From Dicaeum eximium (lineage: Eukaryota > Chordata > Aves > Passeriformes > Dicaeidae): a DNA stretch of 64,000 nucleotides. Shown here in pieces: positions 51,911 to 62,900 of this stretch (within the stretch, counting starts at the first letter, position 1; each line of letters begins with the position of its first letter). Where the stretch lies: the NCBI GenBank assembly GCA_013396995.1, contig VWZP01005658.1, forward strand, positions 4,645,167 through 4,709,166, in the 5' to 3' direction. A model generated the notes under the pieces. It was not told the origin of the DNA. It saw only the letters and a list, made by a program, of their open reading frames with translations, and ran no database searches. Position numbers and translations under genes: made by a program.

Positions 51911-54155
51911 TTTAGTTTGCTTAGGTTGGACTTAATGCAAGAAATGATTTTGCATGCTTGGTACCTTACCAGGGCCAGACGCCTGAAACCTCCAAGGCTT
52001 TTGTCCATCAGTGATATTTTCCAGCGTGAAAGCCAGAAACAACTACCAACATCCATAGGCTGATTGCGTTTATAACAAGGTTTAACTTTTGTTGTCAGAC
52101 TATAGGCAGGACATTTGAGACCCAGTCTGAAAGCTGCTCTGGTTTTATTGGACAAAAAGACCAACTTTTCCATCCTTCCCAGAGAGGGAATCTTGCTTGG
52201 TATTTGCTGTGCAGCCAAAGGAGAAGATGAACTAAGTGTTGGAAAGCCTGAAACCAGGACAGGACAAACACAATTACATTAAGAAATCAATCTTGTTTCC
52301 AGAGGGAAAAAGGCAGGAATCACCACTTAAAAGCCCCCCTTCTGTCCAGGAATGTGGGGAGTTTTCCAGAGGAGCCACATGGAGTTTGGATCCCATGTCC
52401 CAGAAAGACAGGGGAGCCAAGTTCATCCATCACTCATGTCCTTCAGAAAGCCCAGCCTAGAGCAGTAAGGGAAATTATTTATATCCTTGCTGTCTTATAT
52501 ACCCCAGGACTTCTTAAGAGTTGAGAAAATTGGATTTTATCTTTGTCCAGCTTCCAGTACCGATCAGGGCTCAAACTGTGGGAATTTTTCCTGCCAAGCC
52601 TGTCTTCCAGCTATTTCCAGGTAGTCCTCAAAACAGGCCTGGCTGGGATTCAGGCAGGAAAAAACATTTCTACAAGATTTTCTGTCTGGCTTTACAAGCC
52701 CTGAAGGTCTGGATAATACTGATGAATCATCCTAAACCTCAATAAGTGCCTCTGTGACTCACGGACAGAATGGACATTGGGGATGTAGGACATGACACTG
52801 CTCGGTCCCTGCAGGGGAACCAAAACTACCTGTCCTGAACAGCCTGGGCTCCCATCACAGGCACTGAGGAAGGAGCAGTTCCAAGCCATCCAGGTCTGCG
52901 TGGCCTGGAAGAATGTTTGTCCCCAGAGCTCCCCGTGGGCAGTGTCGCAATCTCAGGCTCACGCACTCTGTTTACATGACACGGCCCGTCTCGCTTGGTT
53001 CGAGTGCTCTGAGCTAAACATAACAGTAAGAAACAGGGAGCTTCCAAGGTTTCTTCTTCAAAGCTCTCCAGTCCCCACTCTGCTTAAGCATACATCTTCT
53101 CGAATGACATGCCCTGGGTTGAGTCTCCACAGTCAGAGGAAACTTGTAGCAGCATTTTTTGGGGTCAGTTTTTCATGACTGAGACCTAGTCATGCAAACA
53201 AAGATTTATTTTTCCTTCTGACCAAAACAACTTTAAGGACAAAATTCTTTCCCATGACTAAAGCCAGGCTGGAATTTTTTAACAGAATGTCAAGCAGAAA
53301 GTTTCAGGGAAGGGGTCAGTTTGGGGCAATTTTACACATACATTCTTAAAATGGGAAAAAACCCACATCTGGTATTTAGTGATTGTCATGCAAGTATCAT
53401 GATCTTTACCAAGACAAGAGTCCTTGCCCATTCTCACTGCTAGTTAGAACCACTACTAGCACCAGTTGGGATTGTTTCTGACAGCATTGCCTGGCTTATG
53501 TGCTAGCTTTCATCGTGAATGAGGTGAGCTGCCCAGTCATGACAACCAGTTGAAGCTCAGCCATCCTGTACCAAATGCCTCAAAGCTCTAGAAGTATTTA
53601 AAAACTGAATATCATCACCACCCAAGGGCCAAGATGCACTAACACCAGAACTTTGGGTTTATATTTGATTCAAAAGGCAGTAAGTTACTACCAGGCACAC
53701 AGCATCTGCTCAGAGGAGTGTGTGAAGGGCTGTGTTCATCAGCCCAGCTTCTGCCCCTGCAGGTCTCTCTCCTAAAGCCATGGGAACTCAGATGGAGGGG
53801 CCAATTCTTCTGTGCAGCAGTGGAGGGTGTGGACCCACAGGCAACAAGGGGCAATACCTTGTCTCAAAACCAGAGACCTCTGCCCTGCTCATTCCCATTA
53901 TTTCAGGGTATACAGAAAGCAATAATGTGGCATTTAACCCAGTTACCACCACCAAAGCTTTGAACAGTCAAGCTTAGAAGGGTGCAGAACATTGCTCATA
54001 CCATTTTCTGCCATGATGTTATAGCCCAGAGGCTGGCAGAGGGAGCCCCAGCTACTGCACTGCAGGGAAGTACAACCCTCCCAAAAGCTGCTCCAAAGCC
54101 TGGCTATCCATCTGACTGGCCAAATAAAATGCAGCAACAATGGAAACTGAATTCA
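51911..54155. other. Unique sequence, nothing recognised
   Basis: Frames up to 128 codons on both strands, no domains. GACCTAGTCATGCAAACAAAG near 53186 holds an octamer-like word. Confidence 0.45.
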
Positions 54156-54159
54156 TTAA

Positions 54160-54715
54160 ACTAAAATAGACATGATTTTATCCTTGTTGGCCTAACCTCA
54201 GTTCCTCGTACATAGAAACCTTCCATTTGTGGGCCTCGACATTAACAGATGAGCTATTAACTAGCCATGGCTAATTATAGATAGCTGCATCACCTTCTTA
54301 AAAGGGAGACATTGTCAAGGCCAGCTAGGGCCAAGGTTGAGGTCTCATGGAGTTAATCTTATTGTAAAAACCACTCAATAGAAAATATTTTGTTTTACCT
54401 TCAGCTGCCACTGAAAATCAATTTTATGGTAATTTGAACAGTTTCCTAAAGTGTTTGCAAAACAACCATCAAAGCAGGGCAGAGGTAAAACAGGTTAGTC
54501 TGTCTTCATTGTCTGAGCTGGCACTGAACAGCATGTATCGGTGAGAAGGAAATCATTAAGCCTTTAAACTTCCTTTCATTTAGATGATATACAATATTGT
54601 TAATGAACACAGTTACGGGCATTTGCCTTCCCCAGCTGTATGACTTTTTACTTAGTACCACACTTTTAATCTTCCCACAGACTTACAGAATTGTTATCCC
54701 TGAAAGGAAGAGAGA
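54160..54715. promoter_or_regulatory. AT-rich candidate element with a palindromic core
   Basis: TAGCCATGGCTA at 54262-54273 is a perfect palindrome, and with flanking TTAA and ATTA arms it extends to about 20 bases with one mismatched pair. CTATTAAC and GGCTAATTATAG place homeodomain cores on each side. AT-rich unique sequence without open frames or repeats continues to 54715 (GGAAATCATTAAGCC, CAATATTGTTAATG). Confidence 0.4.
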
Positions 54716-55055
54716 CCTCCCTCACTGATGAAGATTTACTTTGCTAATGCTTTTTGATGAGGCAGGAACATAGCGTGGAGGAATTAAAGGAATAATAAAT
54801 TAAACATTTCTACTCACAGAAAGAGGAACCCACCCTCGCAAAGCACCCCTTGCTCATGGGTGGGTGTCCTGCCTTGGAGCCACATTAGAGCCTGAGGTCC
54901 TCCTAAAAATACTCAGCATGAAAGGCAGAGCAGGGTTTGAGCGGTGTAAATGGAGGGAGGGGGCTAAGTTCTGAGATGGTGGAAGCCAGTGTTGATGCCT
55001 GGACTCTGAGCCAGTGCTGATTTAGCAGTGAGAATCAGGAACTCTCCAGAAAATC
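54716..55055. other. Unique sequence, nothing recognised
   Basis: No feature seen. Confidence 0.4.
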
Positions 55056-55059
55056 TCCA

Positions 55060-55545
55060 AATGAAGACGTGTGTGACATTAGCTAAGGCTTTCTAATTAA
55101 TGGAGAAAACAAATCTGCTCCACCCCAGGCAGCTGCAGCTCCAGCCAGCATGTTACTTATTAGCTCAAATTATTATTATTATAAAAAACACTTGACTTTC
55201 TTGTTCAAAAAGTAAAAAGGGATTAGTGGGGTCTCTCAGACAGCTCTCCTCAGACTAACCTTCAGCATCTCAGACAAAGCCTTAACCAGAACAGAGGCTT
55301 TCTCAGGGCATGGACAAAACAGATCCCAAACGGCTGCAATAGAAAGTCAAAGGCAATACTTGACATGGCACTCAACTCTGTTTGCTGACTTTTCCTAATG
55401 CGTACAATAAAATTCAGCCCAGATATGTCACTGCTGCCAATTACCCGGGGCAACAGCCGGACCCTGGAGCTGGTAAATCAATGGAGACGCCGGAGAAAGC
55501 TGCTCTCCCCAAACGTGAAGTAGGTGGAAGACCATAAGTGTGAGA
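55060..55545. promoter_or_regulatory. Candidate conserved element passing from AT-rich to CpG-containing sequence
   Basis: TTTCTAATTAATGG (55090 on), CTTATTAGCTCAAATTATTATTATTAT (a short ATT run) and TCCTAATGCGTACAATAAAATTC are followed by CCAATTACCCGGGGCAACAGCCGGACCC and GGAGACGCCGGAG, with CpGs kept inside homeodomain words. Frames are mostly closed. Confidence 0.42.
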
Positions 55546-56560
55546 AGCACACCAGGAAGGATTAGGGGCTGCAGAACAAAACCTGCTGGGAGGGCTCCAA
55601 GTGAGTGGGTCCCCTGTGGCCACCACTCCTCCTGGCTGGGGCTGTACCCAGGGCTGCACAAACCTGTCCCTGGGGAGGCTGCACCCCAGCCCACTCCCAC
55701 CCAGAGACCAGAGAGAAGGGGGATGATTCATCAGCCAAATGAGGATGCCAGCAAACCCCCATAGGAAGCCTGAGCTTCAACAGCGAGGGGATGGGGCTGG
55801 CTGGAATGTCAAAGGCAGCTTTCCCCAAGGCAGCAAAGCCCCAGGCTGCGTGGGAGGGGGCAACCAGGGATGGTGCTGGCGTTTGATTAAAAATTATTTG
55901 ATTGGCAAATCCAAGCTGCCTGGGACTTGGTAGATAACAAGCCACAGCTTAGGTGTGAAGAGCTCTCTTTAACCTGAAAGTATTTTCCTGTTAAGCAAAC
56001 TGCATCATACACATCCCCATCTCTGCCAGCTCTGTTTACAGACTGAAGTTGTTCCCAGTTTTGATGGCTGAAGCACTGAAATAAGTGGAATCCAGTAATT
56101 TTTATGGAAATGCTGAACAGCAGTTGGTGTTTTTCATCAGCCAGGCCCACCACACATGTCTGGGTGTTGTGCAAATGCAGTCCTGGGGGTAGCAACACCT
56201 TTTGGGATACTGGCTGAGTTTGGAAAATGGCTGAGCCTTTTCCACATTGGTTTCCTCACCTGTTCTTCAGTTCTTGTGGAGAAAAGCTGTGCCTCTCAAA
56301 CAGCCTGCAAAGGACCACAGTGTTTGTATCAGGGGGATTTTGAGGAGTGTGATGTCCCACCACTCCCCTTCTGGGCTTTGTGGCCCTGCATGGTGTGTAA
56401 TGGTCCAGAGAAAATCAATTGGACACTGCATTTGAGAGATAAGGGTTGGGATATTATTCTGAATAACCTGGTGACCCCAATCAATCTCTGTCCCTAAATC
56501 TTCTGAAAGTTTGATACTCTAGCCTGCAATTAAGCCTCCACAACCAAGAACTCTAGCAGA
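55546..56560. other. Unique sequence, nothing recognised
   Basis: Overlapping frames up to 127 codons. AAAATTATTTGATTGGC near 55889 is AT-rich. Confidence 0.45.
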
Positions 56561-56564
56561 TGTT

Positions 56565-56765
56565 CCAGTTAAAACACCTTTATTAACTATTTATTTTTGA
56601 TGAATATCATGGGATACCAGGCAACGCATTTAAAGGCAGACCGCAGGTTCTGCCTGACTGGTACATGGTCCAGCTAAGATTTTATTCCTTTTATTATTTT
56701 TCACCTGCTTTTAAAGTTTTTGGGTTTTTTTTTAAGCTGATAACACTAAAATAAACTGTGAAATC
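56565..56765. promoter_or_regulatory. AT-rich candidate element
   Basis: ACACCTTTATTAACTATTTATTTTTGATGAATATC and GGCAACGCATTTAAAGGCAGACCGC combine homeodomain and retained CpG words; TTTTATTCCTTTTATTATTTTTC follows. No frame is open. Confidence 0.33.
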
Positions 56766-57475
56766 CCTCAGACTTCCCTTGTAATAGTGACTCTGGGAAA
56801 AGAACTTAAGCCAAACTGTCACAGTAGAAAGAAGAGGGCTTGAAATGTGATGGGGTATGAAAACAGTCTCCCTCTCCTGAGAGGGAGTAGGGCTGGGATG
56901 ATGCTGGGTGCTGCTCTGGGTGCACTTGATTCAAGCAAGAAATTATACCTGATGGGAACGGCTGCTGCTCAGGGCAAAGCAGATGCAGGAGACAAAGACG
57001 AGTCTGGAGAACAAGTATTGCAGACAAAGGTTAATTCCTCAGATAATAAAATTTCTGCTGAGCCAAACCTAAGCTCGCTTCCTGCTCTGTGATGTCTCTG
57101 GGGCAGATGTTCCCTGCAGTATACACTGCTGCTGCTGCATGCCCTCCTTGTGTGCTTTTGGGCATGGTTAGCAAGGGACAGGAAAGGAATAAATCCCGTG
57201 CTCATCAGGCAGTGTGAGGGCACAGAAGGAAAATGCTGTCCAGGATATACACAGAAAAACTCTCTCCCAGAGCTGCTGCCTTCAGATATAGCCAGGGCAC
57301 TCCCTAGTGCAGCAAATTCATGCACATAGGGCCATCCTACCCCAAGGGCCAGACTTTTGGCTCTCTACCACACTGCAGAGCCCTCAAAAGCCTTCCCCTG
57401 TCCACTGGGCAGCTTAGCCCAGAGTCCCCCCGTAACTCCTGTATATCCATCAGCCACACGGTTGGCCACGCAGGG
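56766..57475. other. Unique sequence, nothing recognised
   Basis: Short frames only. Confidence 0.4.
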
Positions 57476-57479
57476 TCTG

Positions 57480-57935
57480 ACCCTGAAGTCTCCAGGGCAC
57501 TTTTTCCTGGTGGATATTAATGTTGGTGAGTGATGCCCATTTACTCACCCTGCACAGCTGGCTCTGCCTACACCAAATCCCCCCGAGCTGGCCCGTCCAG
57601 GGAAGGGAGGGAGGAGGGGCCTTTGGCGGGAAGGTGTTTTTCATCACCCCAAGAGCTGTGTCCGATGGCATTGTCAAAAACAGCAGGTAGCAGTGACAGG
57701 CAGGGTCATTCCCCTGCCCAGCCCCAGCCCTATTGTGCCGCCTTTCAGTGCGAGCGAAAGGTCAGCCCGCAGCCCCAGCTCCCAGCCTTCGCTTTTTTGT
57801 TACGATTGTCACAAGGTAAATTAATCAGATTTACGGCATTAAGCCTTGCCGTATCTTGAGCCTTTCAGTCCTTTCTGCCCCCAAAACTTCCCTCATATGA
57901 ACAGGCTCTTTGTTTATCCTTGCCCATACAATCTT
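57480..57935. promoter_or_regulatory. Candidate element with CpG-containing AT-rich core and a G-quadruplex motif
   Basis: GGGAAGGGAGGGAGGAGGGG at 57600-57619 is a canonical four-tract G motif with loops of 2, 1 and 4. Downstream TGCGAGCGAAAGG, TTGTTACGATTGTCAC, GGTAAATTAATCAGATTTACGGC and CTTGCCGTATC keep CpGs in an AT-rich setting, which is unusual in methylated vertebrate DNA unless maintained. GGTGGATATTAATG near 57510 adds a homeodomain core. Confidence 0.42.
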
Positions 57936-59025
57936 CATTTGGTGATGGAGGAGCGGTAGAGGGACAAAGACTGGAGGAGAGGGCTGCTGCCCGCAGGTAC
58001 CCCGTGTCACAGTGCTCACCACCCAAAACACTGGTGGGTTCATCGCTTCAAATATTTCTCCTGGCTAGCCAGCTGGGGAAGATCCAGTTTTCAGAGCTGC
58101 AGTGCCACTAGCACATCTTTGGGGAAGAGTTGCTGCCCCTCCAACCAATAAAAGGCAAGAACAATTCTGGAGCAGGGGCAAGACACCACCACCGTGAGCA
58201 CAAAGCACAATTTATGTCCCCCTAATGTACCTACAGCATATGGGACCACTTACACAGTTGTTTGCCATGGTCAATGGGGCTGCTGAGCCATTGGGGAGCT
58301 GGGTCTTATTTCACTTTCTGACGGGGATTTGGAAATGACTGGCCCTGCAGCCAGCACAGGGCTCTCCAGCCACGCTCTCAGCGTGAGCCAGCAGCGAGGC
58401 CAGGGGAGGTGACAGGTATCTTTATCCCACCACCCAGGAGAGCTCCAACGTCCTGCTGGCAGGAATTTGTCTGCAAATTTTCCCCCATTGAAAGGAACGA
58501 GGTGGCTGATATGATCACTTGATTAAGGGGCAGGCAAGGGACACTTCAAAAGACTGTGGTCCAAGGAATTCCCTTCCCTTTGGGAGCCTGTGATCCACTG
58601 CTCCCCTCTATTTCTCACTTTACACTCTACAGGATCTCACATCTACAACTGCCAGTTTTGTCAGTAAATCTTATTTCTGTAGAGTATACAGCTTAAAAAG
58701 ACCTATACCTAATCCATCCATATGGAAAAGCAATCTTTAAAGGAACAGCAATGAAACTCAGGGAGAGTAATAAACGCAGCTGCAGTGAAGCTCACAGCCA
58801 GAGTGGGAATGGGTGGGAAACAGTATCAGTGACCTTATCTTCCATAGGTGCATTTGATTTTGATTTGGTTATCCTCAGGGCAACTCATAACCGTGAAACA
58901 TAAAATGCATTAATGCATTTGTTTTGGGCAATGGCATGCAGATAAGAGGAAGATTATACATCACATTTGGATGCTGGGTTTGTCTTGACTTTTCTGCTTC
59001 CAGTTTTTTAACTTTTGCACAAAAG
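57936..59025. other. Unique sequence, nothing recognised
   Basis: GGCTGATATGATCACTTGATTAAGG near 58504 is the one motif-dense stretch. No gene or repeat. Confidence 0.4.
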
Positions 59026-59050
59026 AAAAAAAAAAAAAAAAAAAAAAAAA
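59026..59050. repeat. Poly-A tract (25 bases)
   Basis: A pure A run, flanked by AAAAG and GAAAAG. No retroposed body is recognisable upstream, so a simple homopolymer is the default. Confidence 0.9.
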
Positions 59051-59055
59051 GAAAA

Positions 59056-59815
59056 GCAAGATGATGGTACATAGAGTGTACATTCAAAGACCTCTCCATA
59101 ATCAGAAAACTTATGGTGTACATTTAAATTTTAAAAGGAGAACCAGATTGATATCCTAAATTCTCATCATGCATCATTCTTTGCAAAAAGATCTCTTCCC
59201 AGAGACAGCTGGCAGGCTGACTGCCTTCCCTCCAAAAATAAGCAGTGTGGGTGAGTTTGCACGTAATCTTTTGGCCTGGTGCTGATACACAACCAAAGAT
59301 GTCTGTAGCTTTTGGAGTGTGACTCGTGTCACATTGAGTGAAAAATGAGACCTTGTGGTGAGCTGAGAATCCTCTGTGACCCAGAGCTGGTCTGTGAATA
59401 AAGCCAGCAGCATTGCTTCCTTCCCCTGCATGGGGGCTGGCCCCCAACAGCTCCTGGCCATGCTCCTCCTTCTGCAAACCTGAGCCCATGATTCATTAAA
59501 ACCATGATGACTTCACATACCTGTGTCGGATCTTCCCAAAGAGTGGGAGGGTGAGCCTGGCATGAAACCGTGGTTCTGCTGAGTATCCTGTGTGGTGGCA
59601 GCAGCAATTCATCCCTAGATAACATTCTGTTGAGAGATATTAGTGTTTTTTAATGAAAAACATAGTCCAGCTTTGAAGAGGAGTCTGATTTGTTTAATTG
59701 TCACTCCCTATTGACACTGTCCCACTGGGAAAGCTGCCAGAACTCTTTACCTCTTCCCATCGAGCACACAAGCTCTACCTGCTTCACAGGGATAAGGTGT
59801 TTGCAAAAGGTTTTT
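59056..59815. other. Unique sequence, nothing recognised
   Basis: Minus-strand frames of 95-121 codons overlap one another; no domain. Confidence 0.4.
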
Positions 59816-60125
59816 TTTGCATTTTCAGATGAAAAAAACCTTAATCAGTATAACATATTTCCTAAAAGAAGAAGAAAATAGATGTGAGTCATGCTTTCAG
59901 GCACACATCTACTTAAATGTTTTGCCAGCATACATAAGCTACAATCATCACGGTGATTTCCTCAAGATTAAAAAAAAGAGAAGAGGAGGGAAGAACAGGC
60001 ACTCCCGACTATGCCTGAATTTTTAAAATGGTGTCATTTTTTGGCTTTGTCATTACTTTCATTTCCCTCTTCTCCCTCTCCCCTAGAAATTATTAAATCA
60101 TTAAAATGATTTTAAAAATAGCAAA
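59816..60125. promoter_or_regulatory. AT-rich candidate element
   Basis: GTGAGTCATGC near 59884 is AP-1-like, CATCACGGTGATTTCC (59947-59962) forms ATCACGGTGAT, a palindrome around CGG/CCG, and AAATTATTAAATCATTAAAATG near 60086 gives clustered ATTA cores. Confidence 0.3.
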
Positions 60126-62635
60126 GCAGATGTCTGGCCTGTTTGATCTCAAGCCTGAATACGGAAGAAAAAGGAGTCAAGACTCTGATTATGGAAAAAA
60201 AATGTAGGAGAGAGGAAAAAAAAATTCTTACAGGGAAGTCATGAAGGAGAAGATTTGGCTTTGATCTCCACACTGCACTGGCTTTGCTGGGCGGAGGGCT
60301 CTGCTGAGCAAAGCTGGGCTGTTGTGTGGCTGCTTCATGGGCTCACAGGGGCAACACTTTACACTGTCTTTTCAAAGGCAAACAAGCCACTCTGAGGGAG
60401 ATTTTCATCCTTTGGCTCTGAGAAAGCAAGCAAATACATATTTGATGTTTGCAGAATGAAGCTAGACCTCAAATCACCCATGCTGTTTTGACTTCTACAC
60501 AACCAGCCTCCTTCAGCTGAAGGAGACTGATTAACAGGCTGCAGCCTTGGTTTGCTTAATCATTTTAAAGCCTTATTTGGATACCCTCTTCTTTCGCTGC
60601 TGCAGGGAATCCAGGGGGTAGGAAACAACCATTAGAAATCAGAGCAATGACAGCAAAGAGGGTTAGCAGGCATGCAAAGCTAACCTGCTCGCACTGCTCT
60701 TGGTGATTTTCAACAGTAGAAAGTATGCTGGGAACAAGAAGGGATCATTTGCCAGAGACTCACTGCTAACAGAGTCTATAGCTATGTTGGACAGAGACTG
60801 AGATTTTGGCCAGTTACATTTTCACCAGGTCTCCATTGGTCCTTTGCCTTTGAGGACTTGTAATTTCAATCAGTCTCTCAAGGCTGCTCAAATTGTTTTC
60901 TATCTTGAAGGAAAATTATAAAATTATGAATATGGCCTGAGAGCAGGACATACCACTCAAATCCATCCAGAATTTGGCAGCTCTGATAAAGATATAGGTG
61001 GTATCATAGCGTTTGCATGGGACTGCAAGTTCCTCCAACTTCACAGCCCCACCAACACCTTCCAGCTCTTTCCATAGCGAGACAGAGAAACAGGACAGGA
61101 ATTATCTCCTGGACCTGATTTTGTTTGTCTGAGAAGCAGTCATACTCAGAATAGACTCCAGTGAAAATAGTCCAGTCTTGCTTACCACACTTACTCCTTC
61201 CTGAGCTTGCACAGCCCCCCTCTGAAAGTCCATCTCAGCTGTTTCAGAAGGAGAAAGAAGCCCCACAAAATGGGGAGGTGGGGAAATCTACCCCACACAG
61301 ATCCCACCTGCATTACTAGCAGTGATGGACTCAAGCTGTAAGGCATTGATCTTCATATGTCTTCCAGGCATATTTTAGGATTCAGCATCTTAAAGTCTAC
61401 ATGTCTGAAAACAATAGATTCCTTCTTTTTGTCAATGCAGCCCCAGGGGACAGAAGAGGCTGCTGTGATGTCTTGGGCACCAACACCCAATGCAACTTTT
61501 TTCTGCCAGCAAATCCTCTGTGGGTGGTGACTGTAGACTAAAGAGCTCCAGGTGTCTGCATCCATGTAGGGCTCCTGGAGAGAAATTCTTCTTTTCAAAC
61601 ATTTGTGTGGAGCCAGTTTGCAGGAGATGATGCTAGGGGAGAGTCATTCTCCTGCATGATCCATATTATCCAAACTTTTCTGCCCTTCAGGTACTGTATG
61701 CAAACAGCTTCTCACCAGCTGTGTCTGCCTCTTTGTCTGTTGGAAAATTTGCCAATAGCAGTTTGAATGAGAGCAGACCAGTCCTGACAATCTGCTGCTT
61801 GGAGTATACCAGGCATCTAATTTTCCAACTGGAAAAGTCTTTTACCTTAGCCCTGCTGATGAAAACTAATTGAAGACACATGCTCACAAGACCCAGAGGA
61901 CATCTGTGTAAGCATTCAGTAAGAAGATCAAGACTAACTCACACCAAGAAGCCATGTGCTTAACCAGCATCACCTGTGCTGCTGACTGCAGACATGCAGG
62001 AGGTGGCCTCAGGGTGCCAGGACACCCAGTTTTCATGTTAGCCACACAAGGAACAACCCTGGCTGTCCCTGGGTATGTTTTCAGCTGTCACCTCCATGGA
62101 GGTGCAGCCACCCCAGAGCAGACAGTGGTGTTTGCTGAATGACAGGAGCAGTCTCTGGTGGGAGAGAGAGCCCAGATCTACTGGGACAGGCAATGGCACG
62201 AGCAGAATCCAAGAGCAGGCAGCTGATACACAAGATGAGCAAAGCAGACAATACTTGCAGCTACACAGAGCTGTATCAGCTGGGAGGTGTTCCCAGGCTC
62301 AGTGTGGGCTGTGGTGAGGCTTGCAGAGAGATGACACCTGGCAGCCTGGTCCCTGTCTTTGGACTGTCTGTCCCAGCCACGTGCCCTGAGAAGTTGGCTA
62401 CAACTTGGGAGGGTCCTACAGCACGCATCAGCTGGGGAGTGCAGACACCCTCTGTGAGGTGCCAGCCATGGAAAGGGCCTTTCCAGAAGGTCAGAGCAGG
62501 GACAGATGGAAAATGGTCTTTATTTAGCTTGGAAAGCTTTCCTTTTGGGCGGATCTGGCATAAAGGTGGGGTTCCCCCCCATGCCCTTTCCAAAACAACA
62601 AATAGAACAAAACTAAAATAAGAAATGCTCAATCA
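60126..62635. other. Unique sequence, nothing recognised
   Basis: CTTAATCATTTTAAAGCC near 60555 is AT-rich. Plus frame 62139-62621 (160 codons) has no domain and overlaps a 118-codon minus frame. Confidence 0.45.
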
Positions 62636-62900
62636 CACCTGATCAAACAGAACATTTAACTCAATCTAGGAGAAAAGATTTTATTTCCTTTTCATGTGTA
62701 TAATATTTTTGATTAATTTGTTTTTTTTAAAATTCTAAGCTCATGTATTAATTCAAAAATTGTAAATTCAACATTTTGCAGTGGGACAGCAACACAATAC
62801 ACAGAACTTTCTCAATTCAAAGTATGTGTGTAACGTTCTTTTTTAATGTTAATTCTCCATCTTTTTGTCCTCTAAAATTATTTACTGAATGTGATCCTAA
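62636..62900. other. AT-rich unique stretch, possible element
   Basis: TTTTTGATTAATTTG, CATGTATTAATTC and TTTTAATGTTAATTC are homeodomain-type words, but the stretch also holds plain T and A runs, so it is weaker evidence than the blocks near 47 kb. Confidence 0.3.
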
